Shown piece after piece: positions 34,149-42,636 of a DNA stretch of 64,000 nucleotides (position 1 is the stretch's first letter; every line of letters begins with the position of its first letter). Under the pieces are notes generated by a model. The model saw only the letters and a list, made by a program, of their open reading frames with translations. It made no database searches and was not told the DNA's origin. The position numbers and the translations under genes were made by a program. The DNA is from Aneurinibacillus soli (GTDB lineage Bacteria; Bacillota; Bacilli; Aneurinibacillales; Aneurinibacillaceae): the NCBI RefSeq assembly GCF_002355375.1, contig NZ_AP017312.1:2497001-2561000 (forward strand). Reading direction: 5' to 3'.

Positions 34149-35915
34149 ATGAGGGGTTTATTTACCGGTAGATTTCAGGGATATTCGCTCAAGCATTTTC
34201 AAAAAGATCTGCTGGCCGGTGTGATTGTAGGTGTGATTGCCATTCCGCTTGCGATGGCTTTTGCGATTGCCTCGGGGGTAAAACCGGAATATGGCATTTA
34301 TACAACGTGTATTGCAGGGGCTTTGATTTCATTATTTGGTGGTTCGAAGTATCAAATCGGGGGTCCTACAGGTGCGTTTATCCCGATCTTGTTCGGAATT
34401 ATGATTACGTATGGCTACGAAAATTTACTCGTTGCCGGTTTGCTGGCCGGGATCATGCTCTGCCTTATGGGGATGTTTCGGCTTGGCTCTCTGATTGCCT
34501 TTATTCCACGCCCCGTAATCATCGGGTTCACTTCGGGTATCGCCGTCATTATTTTTGCCGGACAAATCGCTAATTTCCTTGGCCTGACGGGTGTTACCAA
34601 ACACGAGGGGTTTATTGACAATCTTAAGGAAATTGTGATCCATATCGATACAATCAATCTGTATAGTATTACGATTGCCTTGATTTGTTTTGCGATTATG
34701 ATCGCTACACCTAAATTTTTGCCTAAAGTACCGGGTTCTTTACTTGGATTGATTATCTCGAGTGCGATAGCATCCTTATTTTTTTCCGAGCATGTGCCTA
34801 CCATTGGTACCGCATTCGGGACCATTTCGAGTACGCCGCCTCATTTTCATCTGCTGGCTATGACATGGGAGAAGATTAAACATTTGCTCGCTCCTGCGTT
34901 TGTGATTGCCATACTGGGAGCAATTGAGTCTCTTTTGTCCGCTGTAGTTGCAGATGGGATGACGAACAGTAAGCATAACAGCAACCGGGAGCTGATTGGA
35001 CAAGGGATTGCGAACATCATCACACCTTTATTCGGAGGAATTCCAGCAACCGGGGCGATTGCACGAACAGCAACGAACATTAAGAGTGGAGCGGTTTCAC
35101 CAATTTCCGGGGTGATCCACGGTGTATTTGTTTTCGTAACGCTACTGCTTTTAGCTCCGTATGCTTCTGCGATTCCGCTGGCCAGTATGGCTCCGATTTT
35201 AATGCTGGTAGCCTGGAACATGAGTGAGCGGAAACATTTTGTTCATATTCTTACGCTAAAAACAGGGGACTCCCTTGTCTTGCTTGTGACGTTCCTGCTT
35301 ACTGTGTTCACGAGCTTAACGACAGCGGTGGAAGTAGGGCTTGTATTAGCTGTTATTTTATTCGCTAAACGCATGAGTGAAATGCTTGTTATTGCCAAGG
35401 TGCTCCCGGATCACAGCCAAAAGCACGAAAAGGTTTTGCCTCATGTCGTGAACAAAGCGCATGATTGTCCACAAATCAGCATGTTCACGATAGAAGGACC
35501 GCTTTTCTTTGGAGCTGCGCAGACGTTTGAACAGAGCATTATGACCACGATTCACTCCCAACCTAAAATTTTGATTTTACGTCTGGGAAAAGTTCCGTTT
35601 ATGGATACAACGGGAGAATCGTATTTTAGAAGCATTGTTCAGCATTTTACGAAACAGGGAGGGGTACTTCTCGTTTCGGGAGCTGCTCCTGAATTGAAGG
35701 AAACGGTCAAAAAGACAAATCTGTATGATGAAATCGGCGAAGAACACTTCTTCGATCATACAGGGGACGCTCTTAATTATTCGCTTGCTCACATTGAAAC
35801 CACTCAATGTACAGGCTGTAAACATTTTGCTTTTCATGAATGCACACACCTTTCCCATCAAGTAGAAGAAAAGCAGGGGGCGAAAACGAATAAAACTAGC
35901 AACAAACGTATCTAA
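34149..35915 (+). CDS. SulP-family anion transporter with STAS domain
   Basis: 588 residues, 10-12 membrane helices starting LLAGVIVGVIAIPLAMAFAIASG, the SulP signature region, then a STAS domain (about 440-550, with LRLGKVPFMDTTG). After STAS there is a tail with C-x(2)-C-K-H and HECTH, an H/C cluster not part of the normal SulP/STAS fold. Sulfate or bicarbonate uptake is the family role. AAGAAGG precedes the ATG. Confidence 0.88.
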   Translation: MRGLFTGRFQGYSLKHFQKDLLAGVIVGVIAIPLAMAFAIASGVKPEYGIYTTCIAGALISLFGGSKYQIGGPTGAFIPILFGIMITYGYENLLVAGLLAGIMLCLMGMFRLGSLIAFIPRPVIIGFTSGIAVIIFAGQIANFLGLTGVTKHEGFIDNLKEIVIHIDTINLYSITIALICFAIMIATPKFLPKVPGSLLGLIISSAIASLFFSEHVPTIGTAFGTISSTPPHFHLLAMTWEKIKHLLAPAFVIAILGAIESLLSAVVADGMTNSKHNSNRELIGQGIANIITPLFGGIPATGAIARTATNIKSGAVSPISGVIHGVFVFVTLLLLAPYASAIPLASMAPILMLVAWNMSERKHFVHILTLKTGDSLVLLVTFLLTVFTSLTTAVEVGLVLAVILFAKRMSEMLVIAKVLPDHSQKHEKVLPHVVNKAHDCPQISMFTIEGPLFFGAAQTFEQSIMTTIHSQPKILILRLGKVPFMDTTGESYFRSIVQHFTKQGGVLLVSGAAPELKETVKKTNLYDEIGEEHFFDHTGDALNYSLAHIETTQCTGCKHFAFHECTHLSHQVEEKQGAKTNKTSNKRI

Positions 35916-35995
35916 ATACATGGCACACATTCAGAAACCTTTATCGTGATTAACTTCGCTAAAAAGCTTGTGTTAGTAAATGGATAATAGTCTCG

Positions 35996-36036
35996 CAAAA
36001 GAGTTTACGTAATTTATATTATGTAAACTCTTTTTG
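35996..36036 (+). terminator. Terminator after SulP
   Basis: AAAAGAGTTTAC pairs with GTAAACTCTTTTT around an AT-rich loop. Confidence 0.8.
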
Positions 36037-36184
36037 TTTTTATCATCGTATGACCCGTAGTCTAATCGCTGACTGATCTCTTCTTTTTACCTCATTTGCT
36101 TATGTTATACTTCTATTTGCCAAAGATTTTTGGAGTATCTTCTTTGTAGGTAAAAATTATAGCCGTTATTGTAAGGGTTTGACC

Positions 36185-36286
36185 ATGTTATACCTAATCA
36201 ATCAAGGCTCTACAATCTCGGAGGCTGCTGAAAAAGCAGGAGTATCTCGAATGACTTTGTATCGAAAAGCAAACTTAAATATGTAA
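36185..36286 (+). pseudogene. C-terminal remnant of a serine recombinase (resolvase)
   Basis: The last ~33 codons of a resolvase/invertase: LYLINQGSTISEAAEKAGVS then RMTLYRKA is the C-terminal helix-turn-helix of Tn3-type resolvases. The catalytic domain is absent; the 140 bases upstream do not continue the frame. It is followed by the ACGAACC...GAGGTC repeat. Confidence 0.75.
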
Positions 36287-36321
36287 ATTACGAACCTCGT
36301 TGACATCTAATGAGGTCTTAC
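36281..36321. repeat. Second copy of the ACGAACC...GAGGTC repeat
   Basis: ATGTAAATTACGAACC, CGTTGACAT and GAGGTC match 3287-3326 in order and spacing. The rest of 36287-36390 shows no gene. Confidence 0.5.
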
Positions 36322-36395
36322 TTTTATTACCATATACTTTGTGGGCTGTGTCAGCTTCGCTGGTACTACCCCAATTCAAAAAAATTTATCTTCCC

Positions 36396-36426
36396 TTGAC
36401 TCTTACGTGACGTAACGGTTTATAGT
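36396..36426 (+). promoter_or_regulatory. MerR-type promoter of the MerR-SRPBCC unit
   Basis: TTGACT (36396-36401) and TATAGT (36421-36426) are separated by 19 bases, the long spacer of MerR-activated promoters, and the spacer contains the dyad TTACG-TGA-CGTAA. Confidence 0.75.
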
Positions 36427-36462
36427 AAAGATACCGGTAAAAATTCGCGCGAAAATAAGGGG

Positions 36463-36978
36463 ATGGTTATTTTAGTTTCAGGTAAGAAGAAATGGAAGAC
36501 AGGAGAACTTGCAAAGTTAACAGGTTTAACGATTCGGACCTTGCGCTATTATGACCAAATTGAACTGTTCTCACCATCAGACTATTCAGAAGCAGGATAT
36601 CGCCTATATAACGCCACAGATCTTTCGCGGTTACAGCAAATTCTTAGTCTAAAAGATTTAGGGTTAACGCTCGAGGAAATTAAATCGATCCTGGCCGACG
36701 ATACGTATAACCCTATTGAAGTGGTGAATCTTCAAATAGAACGTTTAAGAGAAAATATTAGAGTTCAACAGAAGCTGTTAAAAGATTTGCAAAATGTATC
36801 TGAAATTTTGCAAACGAAAGAGACATTGACGGTTCAAGATTTTACAAATTCAATTGGAATGATGAAAAAAAGTCATGAAAATTATTTTTACGGGCGCCAA
36901 AAGAATATGGAGCGCCAATTTGATCGACTTGGCGAATTCCTTTCTAATCATCCGTCTCACCAAAAAAGGAGGAAGTGA
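36463..36978 (+). CDS. MerR family regulator
   Basis: 171 residues. KWKTGELAKLTGLTIRTLRY then YDQIELFSPS and RLY are the MerR helix-turn-helix and wing, followed by the coiled-coil dimer helix. No metal cysteines, so it belongs with drug or organic-ligand sensors. GGGG lies immediately before the ATG; the exact start is uncertain. The SRPBCC gene overlaps or abuts it and should be co-transcribed from the 19-bp-spacer promoter. Confidence 0.87.
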   Translation: MVILVSGKKKWKTGELAKLTGLTIRTLRYYDQIELFSPSDYSEAGYRLYNATDLSRLQQILSLKDLGLTLEEIKSILADDTYNPIEVVNLQIERLRENIRVQQKLLKDLQNVSEILQTKETLTVQDFTNSIGMMKKSHENYFYGRQKNMERQFDRLGEFLSNHPSHQKRRK

Positions 36979-36980
36979 GA

Positions 36981-37922
36981 ATGAAAAAACACTTTGCAAC
37001 ACACGATACCTTTGTTATTGAAAAGGTGTATAATTTCACACCTGAAATGGTATTCGCTGCATGGGCGGACCCAGAGCTTAAAGCAAAATGGTTCACTGAG
37101 GCGGAAGAGTTTGATTTTCGAGAGGGTGGACAAGAGATAAATCATGGCGGCCCTCCAGGAGGTCCTGTTTACACATTTAAGGCTCACTATCAGGAGATCA
37201 TTCCTGACCACCGTATTGTCTATTCTTACACCATGGATCTCGATGAAACGCGGATTTCCGTTTCTGTAGCAACGGTCGAGTTTAAACAAATTGATGAAGG
37301 AACACACCTGATTTTTACCGAGCAAGGCGTATTCCTAGACGGCCATGATACAGCTACAGTTCGTGAGCACGGGACAAGTATTTTGCTGGATCAGCTTGGT
37401 GAACAGTTGAAAAATAATCAAGAGTTAAGGGTATCCTCTGAGGTATCGAAGATTATTAACTCTCCTGAGCCAATCTCTGATCGTGAGATTGTCAACACAC
37501 GTATCTTCAATGTGCCACGTGAAATCATGTTCAAAGCATTCAGTGACCCGAATCATTTGGAAAAATGGTGGGGACCCGAGGGCTTTACTAATACGTTTCA
37601 TGAGTTCGATATGCGACCAAACGGTATTTGGTGTTTCATTATGCATGGACCCAATGGTGTAGATTATGAGAATAAATCTATCTTTTCCGAAATAATTGAA
37701 CCTGAAAAGATTGTTATCCACCATCTGGGGCCAATACATGAATTTTTACTAACCATTACATTTGCTGAGAAAGAAGGTAAAACCGAACTTATATGGCAAA
37801 TGCTCCACAAATCAGTTAAAGAATGTGAAAAAGTGAGAAGTTTCTGTTACAAAGCCAATGAACAGAACTTTGATCGACTCGAGGCGGAACTGACTAAAAT
37901 GGTTAGCCGCCGGAAACACTAA
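36981..37922 (+). CDS. Tandem SRPBCC (AHSA1-like) double-domain protein
   Basis: 313 residues made of two consecutive SRPBCC domains: FVIEKVYNFTPEMVFAAWAD begins the first and REIVNTRIFNVPREIMFKAF the second, each with a following KW(F/W) motif. Most relatives have one domain, so this is a fusion or duplication. AGGAGG precedes ATG 36981. Paired with a MerR regulator, it may bind the same ligand. Confidence 0.83.
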   Translation: MKKHFATHDTFVIEKVYNFTPEMVFAAWADPELKAKWFTEAEEFDFREGGQEINHGGPPGGPVYTFKAHYQEIIPDHRIVYSYTMDLDETRISVSVATVEFKQIDEGTHLIFTEQGVFLDGHDTATVREHGTSILLDQLGEQLKNNQELRVSSEVSKIINSPEPISDREIVNTRIFNVPREIMFKAFSDPNHLEKWWGPEGFTNTFHEFDMRPNGIWCFIMHGPNGVDYENKSIFSEIIEPEKIVIHHLGPIHEFLLTITFAEKEGKTELIWQMLHKSVKECEKVRSFCYKANEQNFDRLEAELTKMVSRRKH

Positions 37923-37998
37923 TTTAATTTTATTAAAATATAGGCGCTAACATAGAAATTTTACTTATTCAGCTAAAGGGCGCTTTAATGAAGTAACT

Positions 37999-38044
37999 AA
38001 AGCCTAATTTCTCACTTATAATACCGAGAAATTAGGCTTTTTTA
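37999..38044 (+). terminator. Terminator after the double SRPBCC gene
   Basis: AAAGCCTAATTTCTC pairs with GAGAAATTAGGCTTT, then Ts. Confidence 0.85.
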
Positions 38045-38059
38045 TAGTTGGATTTCCTT

Positions 38060-38094
38060 AACGTTGTAAATCCGCATTTTCCTGACGCTACCCC
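38060..38094 (-). repeat. Tn3-family terminal inverted repeat (single end)
   Basis: Read on the minus strand from 38094 inward: GGGGTAGCGTCAGG, AAAATGCGGATTTAC, then AACGTT. As I recall them, Tn1546-type Tn3 transposon ends look like this. The body would lie to the left. I see no partner end in the window. Confidence 0.8.
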
Positions 38095-38116
38095 TTCTAT
38101 CGGAAATTATGTGATT

Positions 38117-38205
38117 GATTATAGCAGGAACCCTGTCATCAAGTGTTTTTTAGGGAAGATCGTGAGCTACTTTGCGGTCTATGACAGTAACCCTGTCACT
38201 AGGCC
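38117..38205. repeat. Copies B and C of the dispersed ACCCTGTCA repeat
   Basis: GATTATAGCAGGAACCCTGT (from 38117) and GGTCTATGACAGTAACCCTG (from 38176) are two related units 60 bases apart just outside the Tn3 end. Copy C contains its own dyad TGACAG...CTGTCA. Confidence 0.5.
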
Positions 38206-38236
38206 TTTTGGTCAAGCTCTTTTTTATGTATGAAAA

Positions 38237-38797
38237 TTAAACTAACGCTGGAGTTAGTACAAATAAGATATGAATCGGTTCATCGCTTTTGTTCAAAAAT
38301 CGATGTCTAACATTTGGCGGAATGCGTACGACATCACCTTCATCTAAAAAATATTCAGTGCCTTCCAGTTCAACATACGCTGGGCCTTTCATAATGACAG
38401 CAATTTCTTCTTGATCATCGTGTGAATAGTAACTTTCCGTAGTGCTTGCGTTTGCATGTAAATCCATCAGTAAGAGTTTAATATGTGCTTTCATAAAGTC
38501 TGGCGTTAACACATCATAGACAACATGGTGACGATCTTCGCGATATACTTTCTTTCGATCATGCTTCCTCGATATAAGCGAATCCGTATTAATTTCATTA
38601 ATGAAAAGGGTAAAGAGAGGCACATTTAATGCTTTTGCAATGAGCTCTAGCACACTTAACGAAGGATTTGCTTGTCCTCTTTCTATTTGGCTAATAAGTG
38701 AAGTGCTGATTCCTGCATAATCAGCGAACTCACGAATTGTCATCCCATTCTTTTTACGATAATGTAATACCGTTTGCCCAAGGCGAAGATTGTTCAT
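38237..38797 (-). CDS. XRE-cupin transcriptional regulator
   Basis: 186 residues: lambda-repressor-type helix-turn-helix (REFADYAGISTSLISQIERG) and a C-terminal cupin domain (ESYYSHDDQEEIAVIMKG, DVVRIPPNVRH). GGAAGGGATC precedes ATG 38797; a TTG 18 bases upstream is less likely. Divergent from a DMT exporter gene, which is its expected target. Confidence 0.87.
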   Translation of the reverse strand: MNNLRLGQTVLHYRKKNGMTIREFADYAGISTSLISQIERGQANPSLSVLELIAKALNVPLFTLFINEINTDSLISRKHDRKKVYREDRHHVVYDVLTPDFMKAHIKLLLMDLHANASTTESYYSHDDQEEIAVIMKGPAYVELEGTEYFLDEGDVVRIPPNVRHRFLNKSDEPIHILFVLTPALV

Positions 38798-38967
38798 AGA
38801 AAAGATCCCTTCCAAAATAATATATGTTTAACTCGTTTTGTGCTGACATACTAAACATGGAGAATTAGTGCTTTTTTCGGTTACATAAATAATTTATACT
38901 GACATTTGTATATTATAATATATCTTTTTTATTATTATAAACACACATCTAGAAAAGGGGAACAGAC

Positions 38968-39870
38968 TTGAAATTACCACTTATTTCTTACGTGTCTTTG
39001 TTTTTCGGCGTATTTGCGTTATCTACTTCAGCCATTTTTGTAAAATTAGCAGATGCCCCTGTGACTATTACAGCATTCTATCGGATGTTTTTTGCAACAG
39101 TAATGCTTTTACCCTTTTTATTAGTAAATAGAAAGAATCGAAAGGAATTATGTTCGCTGTCAAAAAAACACTGGGGACTCGGGTTATTATCAGGTGTATT
39201 TTTAGCAGTCCATTATGTATTGTGGTTTGAATCGTTACAGTACACATCTGTGGCAAGTTCGACGGTAATTGTGACATTACAACCGCTGTTTTCAATGGCT
39301 GGAGGCTATTTTCTATTTAAAGAGCGCTTCAGTAAAGGGGCTATAATCGGATGTTTCTTGGCGATTTCCGGAAGTATTGTGATTGGATGTAAAGATTTTC
39401 AGATTAGTGGACAGGCGTTATTTGGTGATATACTTGCTTTTATTTCGGCGGGCGTCATTACAGCTTACTTCTTTATTGGCCAGCATGTTCGCAAAATGCT
39501 ATCTCTTATCCCATATTCCATCATCGGTTATGCCAGCAGTGCATTATTTTTAAGTATTTTAGCTTTCAGCCAGCAAACATCTTTCGTTGATTATTCCACC
39601 CAAACATGGTTGGTCTTTATTGGATTAGCGTTTGTTGCAACGATATTAGGGCAAACGATTTTTAATTGGCTATTGAAATGGCTAAGTACCTCAGTTATTT
39701 CAATGAGCATATTAGGAGAGACGATTGGAACTTGTATACTCGCTTATTTCATTTTGGATGAGGTCGTTTCTTTCCAACAAGGTATTGGTATCGCACTCAT
39801 CTTAATCGGTCTAGTGGTATTTTTACTACAACAAAGAAATAACAAATCCATGAAGACTACCTCCGATTAA
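38968..39870 (+). CDS. EamA/DMT family transporter
   Basis: 300 residues, ten helices, two EamA repeats (residues ~8-140 and ~155-290). Start TTG with AAAAGGGG upstream. AT-rich like its neighbours. Amino-acid or metabolite export is likely from the family and the XRE-cupin partner. Confidence 0.85.
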   Translation: MKLPLISYVSLFFGVFALSTSAIFVKLADAPVTITAFYRMFFATVMLLPFLLVNRKNRKELCSLSKKHWGLGLLSGVFLAVHYVLWFESLQYTSVASSTVIVTLQPLFSMAGGYFLFKERFSKGAIIGCFLAISGSIVIGCKDFQISGQALFGDILAFISAGVITAYFFIGQHVRKMLSLIPYSIIGYASSALFLSILAFSQQTSFVDYSTQTWLVFIGLAFVATILGQTIFNWLLKWLSTSVISMSILGETIGTCILAYFILDEVVSFQQGIGIALILIGLVVFLLQQRNNKSMKTTSD

Positions 39871-39921
39871 AAATAGAGGATCTGCTTGCGAGAAAGACTT
39901 ATTTCAAATATGGTAATTGAA

Positions 39922-39941
39922 ATATCTATATAAATAGATAT
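39922..39941 (+). promoter_or_regulatory. Operator copy 1 of the ArsR-MFS module
   Basis: ATATCTATATAAATAGATAT, an inverted repeat ending ten bases before the regulator's ATG. Nearly the same sequence occurs before the transporter gene at 40307. Confidence 0.75.
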
Positions 39942-39951
39942 AATAAGACAT

Positions 39952-40263
39952 ATGGATACCATGATAATCTTTAAAGCGTTGTCTAATGATACTCGAGTGC
40001 AAATTTTGAAGTGGTTAAAAAATCCGGATGAAAATTTCGGTCCACAATTGTATTTACCACCGGATGCTGACTTTAAAGGAGGGATATGTGTAGGAAGCAT
40101 TCAAGAAAAAACAGGATTAGCACAATCCGTGATTTCCAGCTATTTGATGCTTATGAAGAAAGCTGGACTTTTGGAATCCAAGCGATACGGGCAATGGACC
40201 TATTACCGGAGAAATGAAGAAACGATTCGTAAATTGGCCGACTATATCGAAAATGAAGTGTAG
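39952..40263 (+). CDS. ArsR-like regulator of an MFS exporter
   Basis: 103 residues. IFKALSNDTRVQILKWLKN and TGLAQSVISSYLMLMKKAGL are the ArsR winged helix, with wing RYGQWTYYRR. A 25-residue insertion with GPQLYLPPDADFKGGICVGS between the first helices is unusual for ArsR. No ribosome site is clear at ATG 39952, so it may be leaderless or start at the ATG three codons on. It shares an operator with the MFS gene. Confidence 0.82.
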   Translation: MDTMIIFKALSNDTRVQILKWLKNPDENFGPQLYLPPDADFKGGICVGSIQEKTGLAQSVISSYLMLMKKAGLLESKRYGQWTYYRRNEETIRKLADYIENEV

Positions 40264-40297
40264 GTAGCTTCAATAAATTAAAGCTACCTGTTTTTTA
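40262..40297 (+). terminator. Terminator after the ArsR-like gene
   Basis: AGGTAGCTT pairs with AAGCTACCT, followed by TTTTTT. Confidence 0.8.
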
Positions 40298-40306
40298 TAA
40301 ATACGT

Positions 40307-40326
40307 ATATCTGTTTATATAGATAT
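40307..40326 (+). promoter_or_regulatory. Operator copy 2 of the ArsR-MFS module
   Basis: ATATCTGTTTATATAGATAT, 18 of 20 identical to copy 1, 40 bases before the MFS start. Confidence 0.75.
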
Positions 40327-40366
40327 GTATATTTATAAAAAATTATATTACAAGGAGAAGAGAAGC

Positions 40367-41554
40367 ATGGAAAAAAACAGCCCCCTATTTTTTATTGCTC
40401 TAGGTATATTTGGCATTATCAATACTGAGCTTGGTGTAGTTGGAATTTTGCCGATGATCATGGAGAAGTATAACGTTACCGCAGCACTGGCTGGAATGCT
40501 TGTTAGTTCATTTGCTCTTATTATTGCCCTGTTTGGTCCCTGGATGACGTTATTAATGTCAAGGTTGAACCGTAAGACAGTATTAATAGGTATTCTGCTC
40601 CTATTTGCTGTCTCTAATGTGATTTCGGCTTTTGCTCCGAGCTTTTATGTACTTATGGTTTTCCGAATGATTCCCGCTTTCTTTCATCCGGTTTATTTCT
40701 CCATTGCCTTTGTATTAGCCGCTGCATTATCGGTAAAGGAAGAGGTCGCGAATGCAAGCGCAAAGGTATTTCTTGGGGTCAGTATGGGCATGGTATTGGG
40801 AATTCCGCTTACTTCCTATATTGCAAATCAATTTTCACTAAGCACTTCGTTTTTATTTTCTGCCATTGTGAATGGGATCGCGTGCGTTGGAATAGGAGTA
40901 ATGGTTCCATTCATACCTGGAAAGGAAAAAATCTCATTTGGAAGACAGCTTAAGATATTGTATAAACCCGCTTTGTGGTTAAATATCGCTGTCACATGCT
41001 TCATACTTGCTGCTATGTTCTCCGTATATAGTTATTTTGCTGAATATTTAGGACAGAGATTCGACATGAGCGGAAAGCTTATTAGCGTGATGCTTGTGAT
41101 TTTCGGTGTTTGCGGTGTGGCGGGTAACTGGTATGCAGGAAGGCTGTTAAGTTATCGCATGTTGAGAACCGTACTGCTTTACCCTGTAGCTTTAGGAATT
41201 TGCTATTTACTTCTTTTTTATATAAAAACATCGCTACTTCTACTATGTGGGATTATCATTGTATGGGGAGCAATTCATACAAGTGGACTTATTGTAAGTC
41301 AAATTTGGCTGACATCAGAAGCTCCAGAGGCTCCGGAATTTGCTAACAGTTTATTTGTGTCTTTTTCAAATTTGGGTGTGACGATTGGTACAGCAATCGG
41401 AGGCTGGTTTATATCTCGGCTCGGAATAACAGAAGTCGTTTGGAGCGGGTTACTTTTTGCAATCCTGTCGTTTTTATGTATTGTCGTAAAAACCATATAT
41501 TTCGACTTAAATATAAAGTCATCTGAAAAAGCTATGGTTACGGAAGAAGATTGA
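40367..41554 (+). CDS. MFS exporter, AraJ/YdhP (DHA1) type
   Basis: 395 residues, twelve helices. ELGVVGILPMIMEKYNVT and the RLNRKTVLIG loop are DHA1 features shared with arabinose/sugar-efflux-like exporters. AAGGAGAAGAGAAGC precedes ATG 40367; the frame runs 14 codons further up into the operator, so that start is rejected. Confidence 0.85.
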   Translation: MEKNSPLFFIALGIFGIINTELGVVGILPMIMEKYNVTAALAGMLVSSFALIIALFGPWMTLLMSRLNRKTVLIGILLLFAVSNVISAFAPSFYVLMVFRMIPAFFHPVYFSIAFVLAAALSVKEEVANASAKVFLGVSMGMVLGIPLTSYIANQFSLSTSFLFSAIVNGIACVGIGVMVPFIPGKEKISFGRQLKILYKPALWLNIAVTCFILAAMFSVYSYFAEYLGQRFDMSGKLISVMLVIFGVCGVAGNWYAGRLLSYRMLRTVLLYPVALGICYLLLFYIKTSLLLLCGIIIVWGAIHTSGLIVSQIWLTSEAPEAPEFANSLFVSFSNLGVTIGTAIGGWFISRLGITEVVWSGLLFAILSFLCIVVKTIYFDLNIKSSEKAMVTEED

Positions 41555-41690
41555 CGGAAATCATTCTTAAACGCCATTTAATTCTAAAAATAATACGTCA
41601 TTTAAAAAGAAAGTGACAACAAATGATAAGGATAGATCCTGCAAGGAGAAGGGGACAGATCATAAAATAAAGAAGCAAGATCAAACGACG

Positions 41691-41735
41691 AAAGCCTAAC
41701 ATATTCCCTTATAGGGAGTGTATGTCAGGCTTTTT
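41691..41735 (+). terminator. Terminator in the gap after the MFS gene
   Basis: AAAGCCTAACATA pairs with TATGTCAGGCTTT with an inner CCCT/AGGG stem. The rest of 41555-41823 has no gene. Confidence 0.7.
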
Positions 41736-41823
41736 GATCGTATAAGAAAGTTTAAGTTTGATAAAGTGATAAAGGACCGGGCGCACGCCTGATTTTTCTT
41801 ACATTTATAGGAAATAATCATAT

Positions 41824-41853
41824 GGACTAGAGCAGCTACCCTATCATTACCCC
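41824..41853. repeat. Copy D of the dispersed repeat
   Basis: GGACTAGAGCAGCTACCCTA then TCATTACCCC. It directly precedes the broken 5' end of sdaAA. Confidence 0.5.
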
Positions 41854-42446
41854 TAATAGTGATGTGGTGGTATCTCCAACTAGGAATCTAAAGATCGAAA
41901 CATGACCATCGGTAAAGTAATGATGGAAATGGAAAAAGAGCAAACTGGACGTTCGGACCGCGAGATTTTCAATCAAATGGAGCGACAGTTTTAGGTCATG
42001 GAAGAGTCTGTACGTAAAGGGATTCAAGAACCAGTTATGTCTCGTAGTGGGATCACCGGTGGGGATGCCTTTCGCGTTTATGAATATATCAATCAGGGAC
42101 GTACATTTATCCATCCACAAACGCTACAAACGATGGCCTATGCTCTCTCTGTTTCGGAAGTCAATGCAGGAATGGGACGCATTGTAGCAACACCCACAGC
42201 TGGATCAGCCGGTATATTACCTGGTGTATTGGTATATGCACTAGATACTGGACGATACTCTCGAGATACCATTATTTCATCGTTGATGACAGCGGCTGCA
42301 CTTGGTCTTGTTATCGCTAATTCCGCATCCATTTCTGGAGCTGCAGGCGGATGTCAAGCTGAGGTCGGTTCCGCAACCGCAATGGCAGCGGGTACATTAG
42401 TAGAAATTGGCGGAGGTACAGTAGGTCATGCCGTTGGATTAGCTAT

Positions 42447-42636
42447 GAACCTCTCCCACCTACGCTAACGCGTAGAGGAGGGAGTTTCTTACCACTCCTA
42501 TCGATGAGGCTTCTACGCATAAGGAGATTGGCCCCTTATGCTCGATACCGTGTCGGAAGCCCTCTCGCTATGTAGGTAAGCAACATCTATACGTTTCCGT
42601 ATAGATGGGTCGGAACAGACCTTCTACTACTTCTGC
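42447..42636 (-). ncRNA. Putative omega RNA region of the second TnpB element
   Basis: Downstream of tnpB on the minus strand lie three clear hairpins: GCGTAGA.../...TCTACGC, GCATAAGG/CCTTATGC, and CATCTATACG/CGTATAGATG. The guide would continue into sdaAA from 42446 downward. Confidence 0.55.

Noticed and set aside
38048-38233. Plus-strand 61-codon frame
   Set aside because: It reads through the Tn3 terminal repeat and the ACCCTGTCA repeats; no family resemblance.
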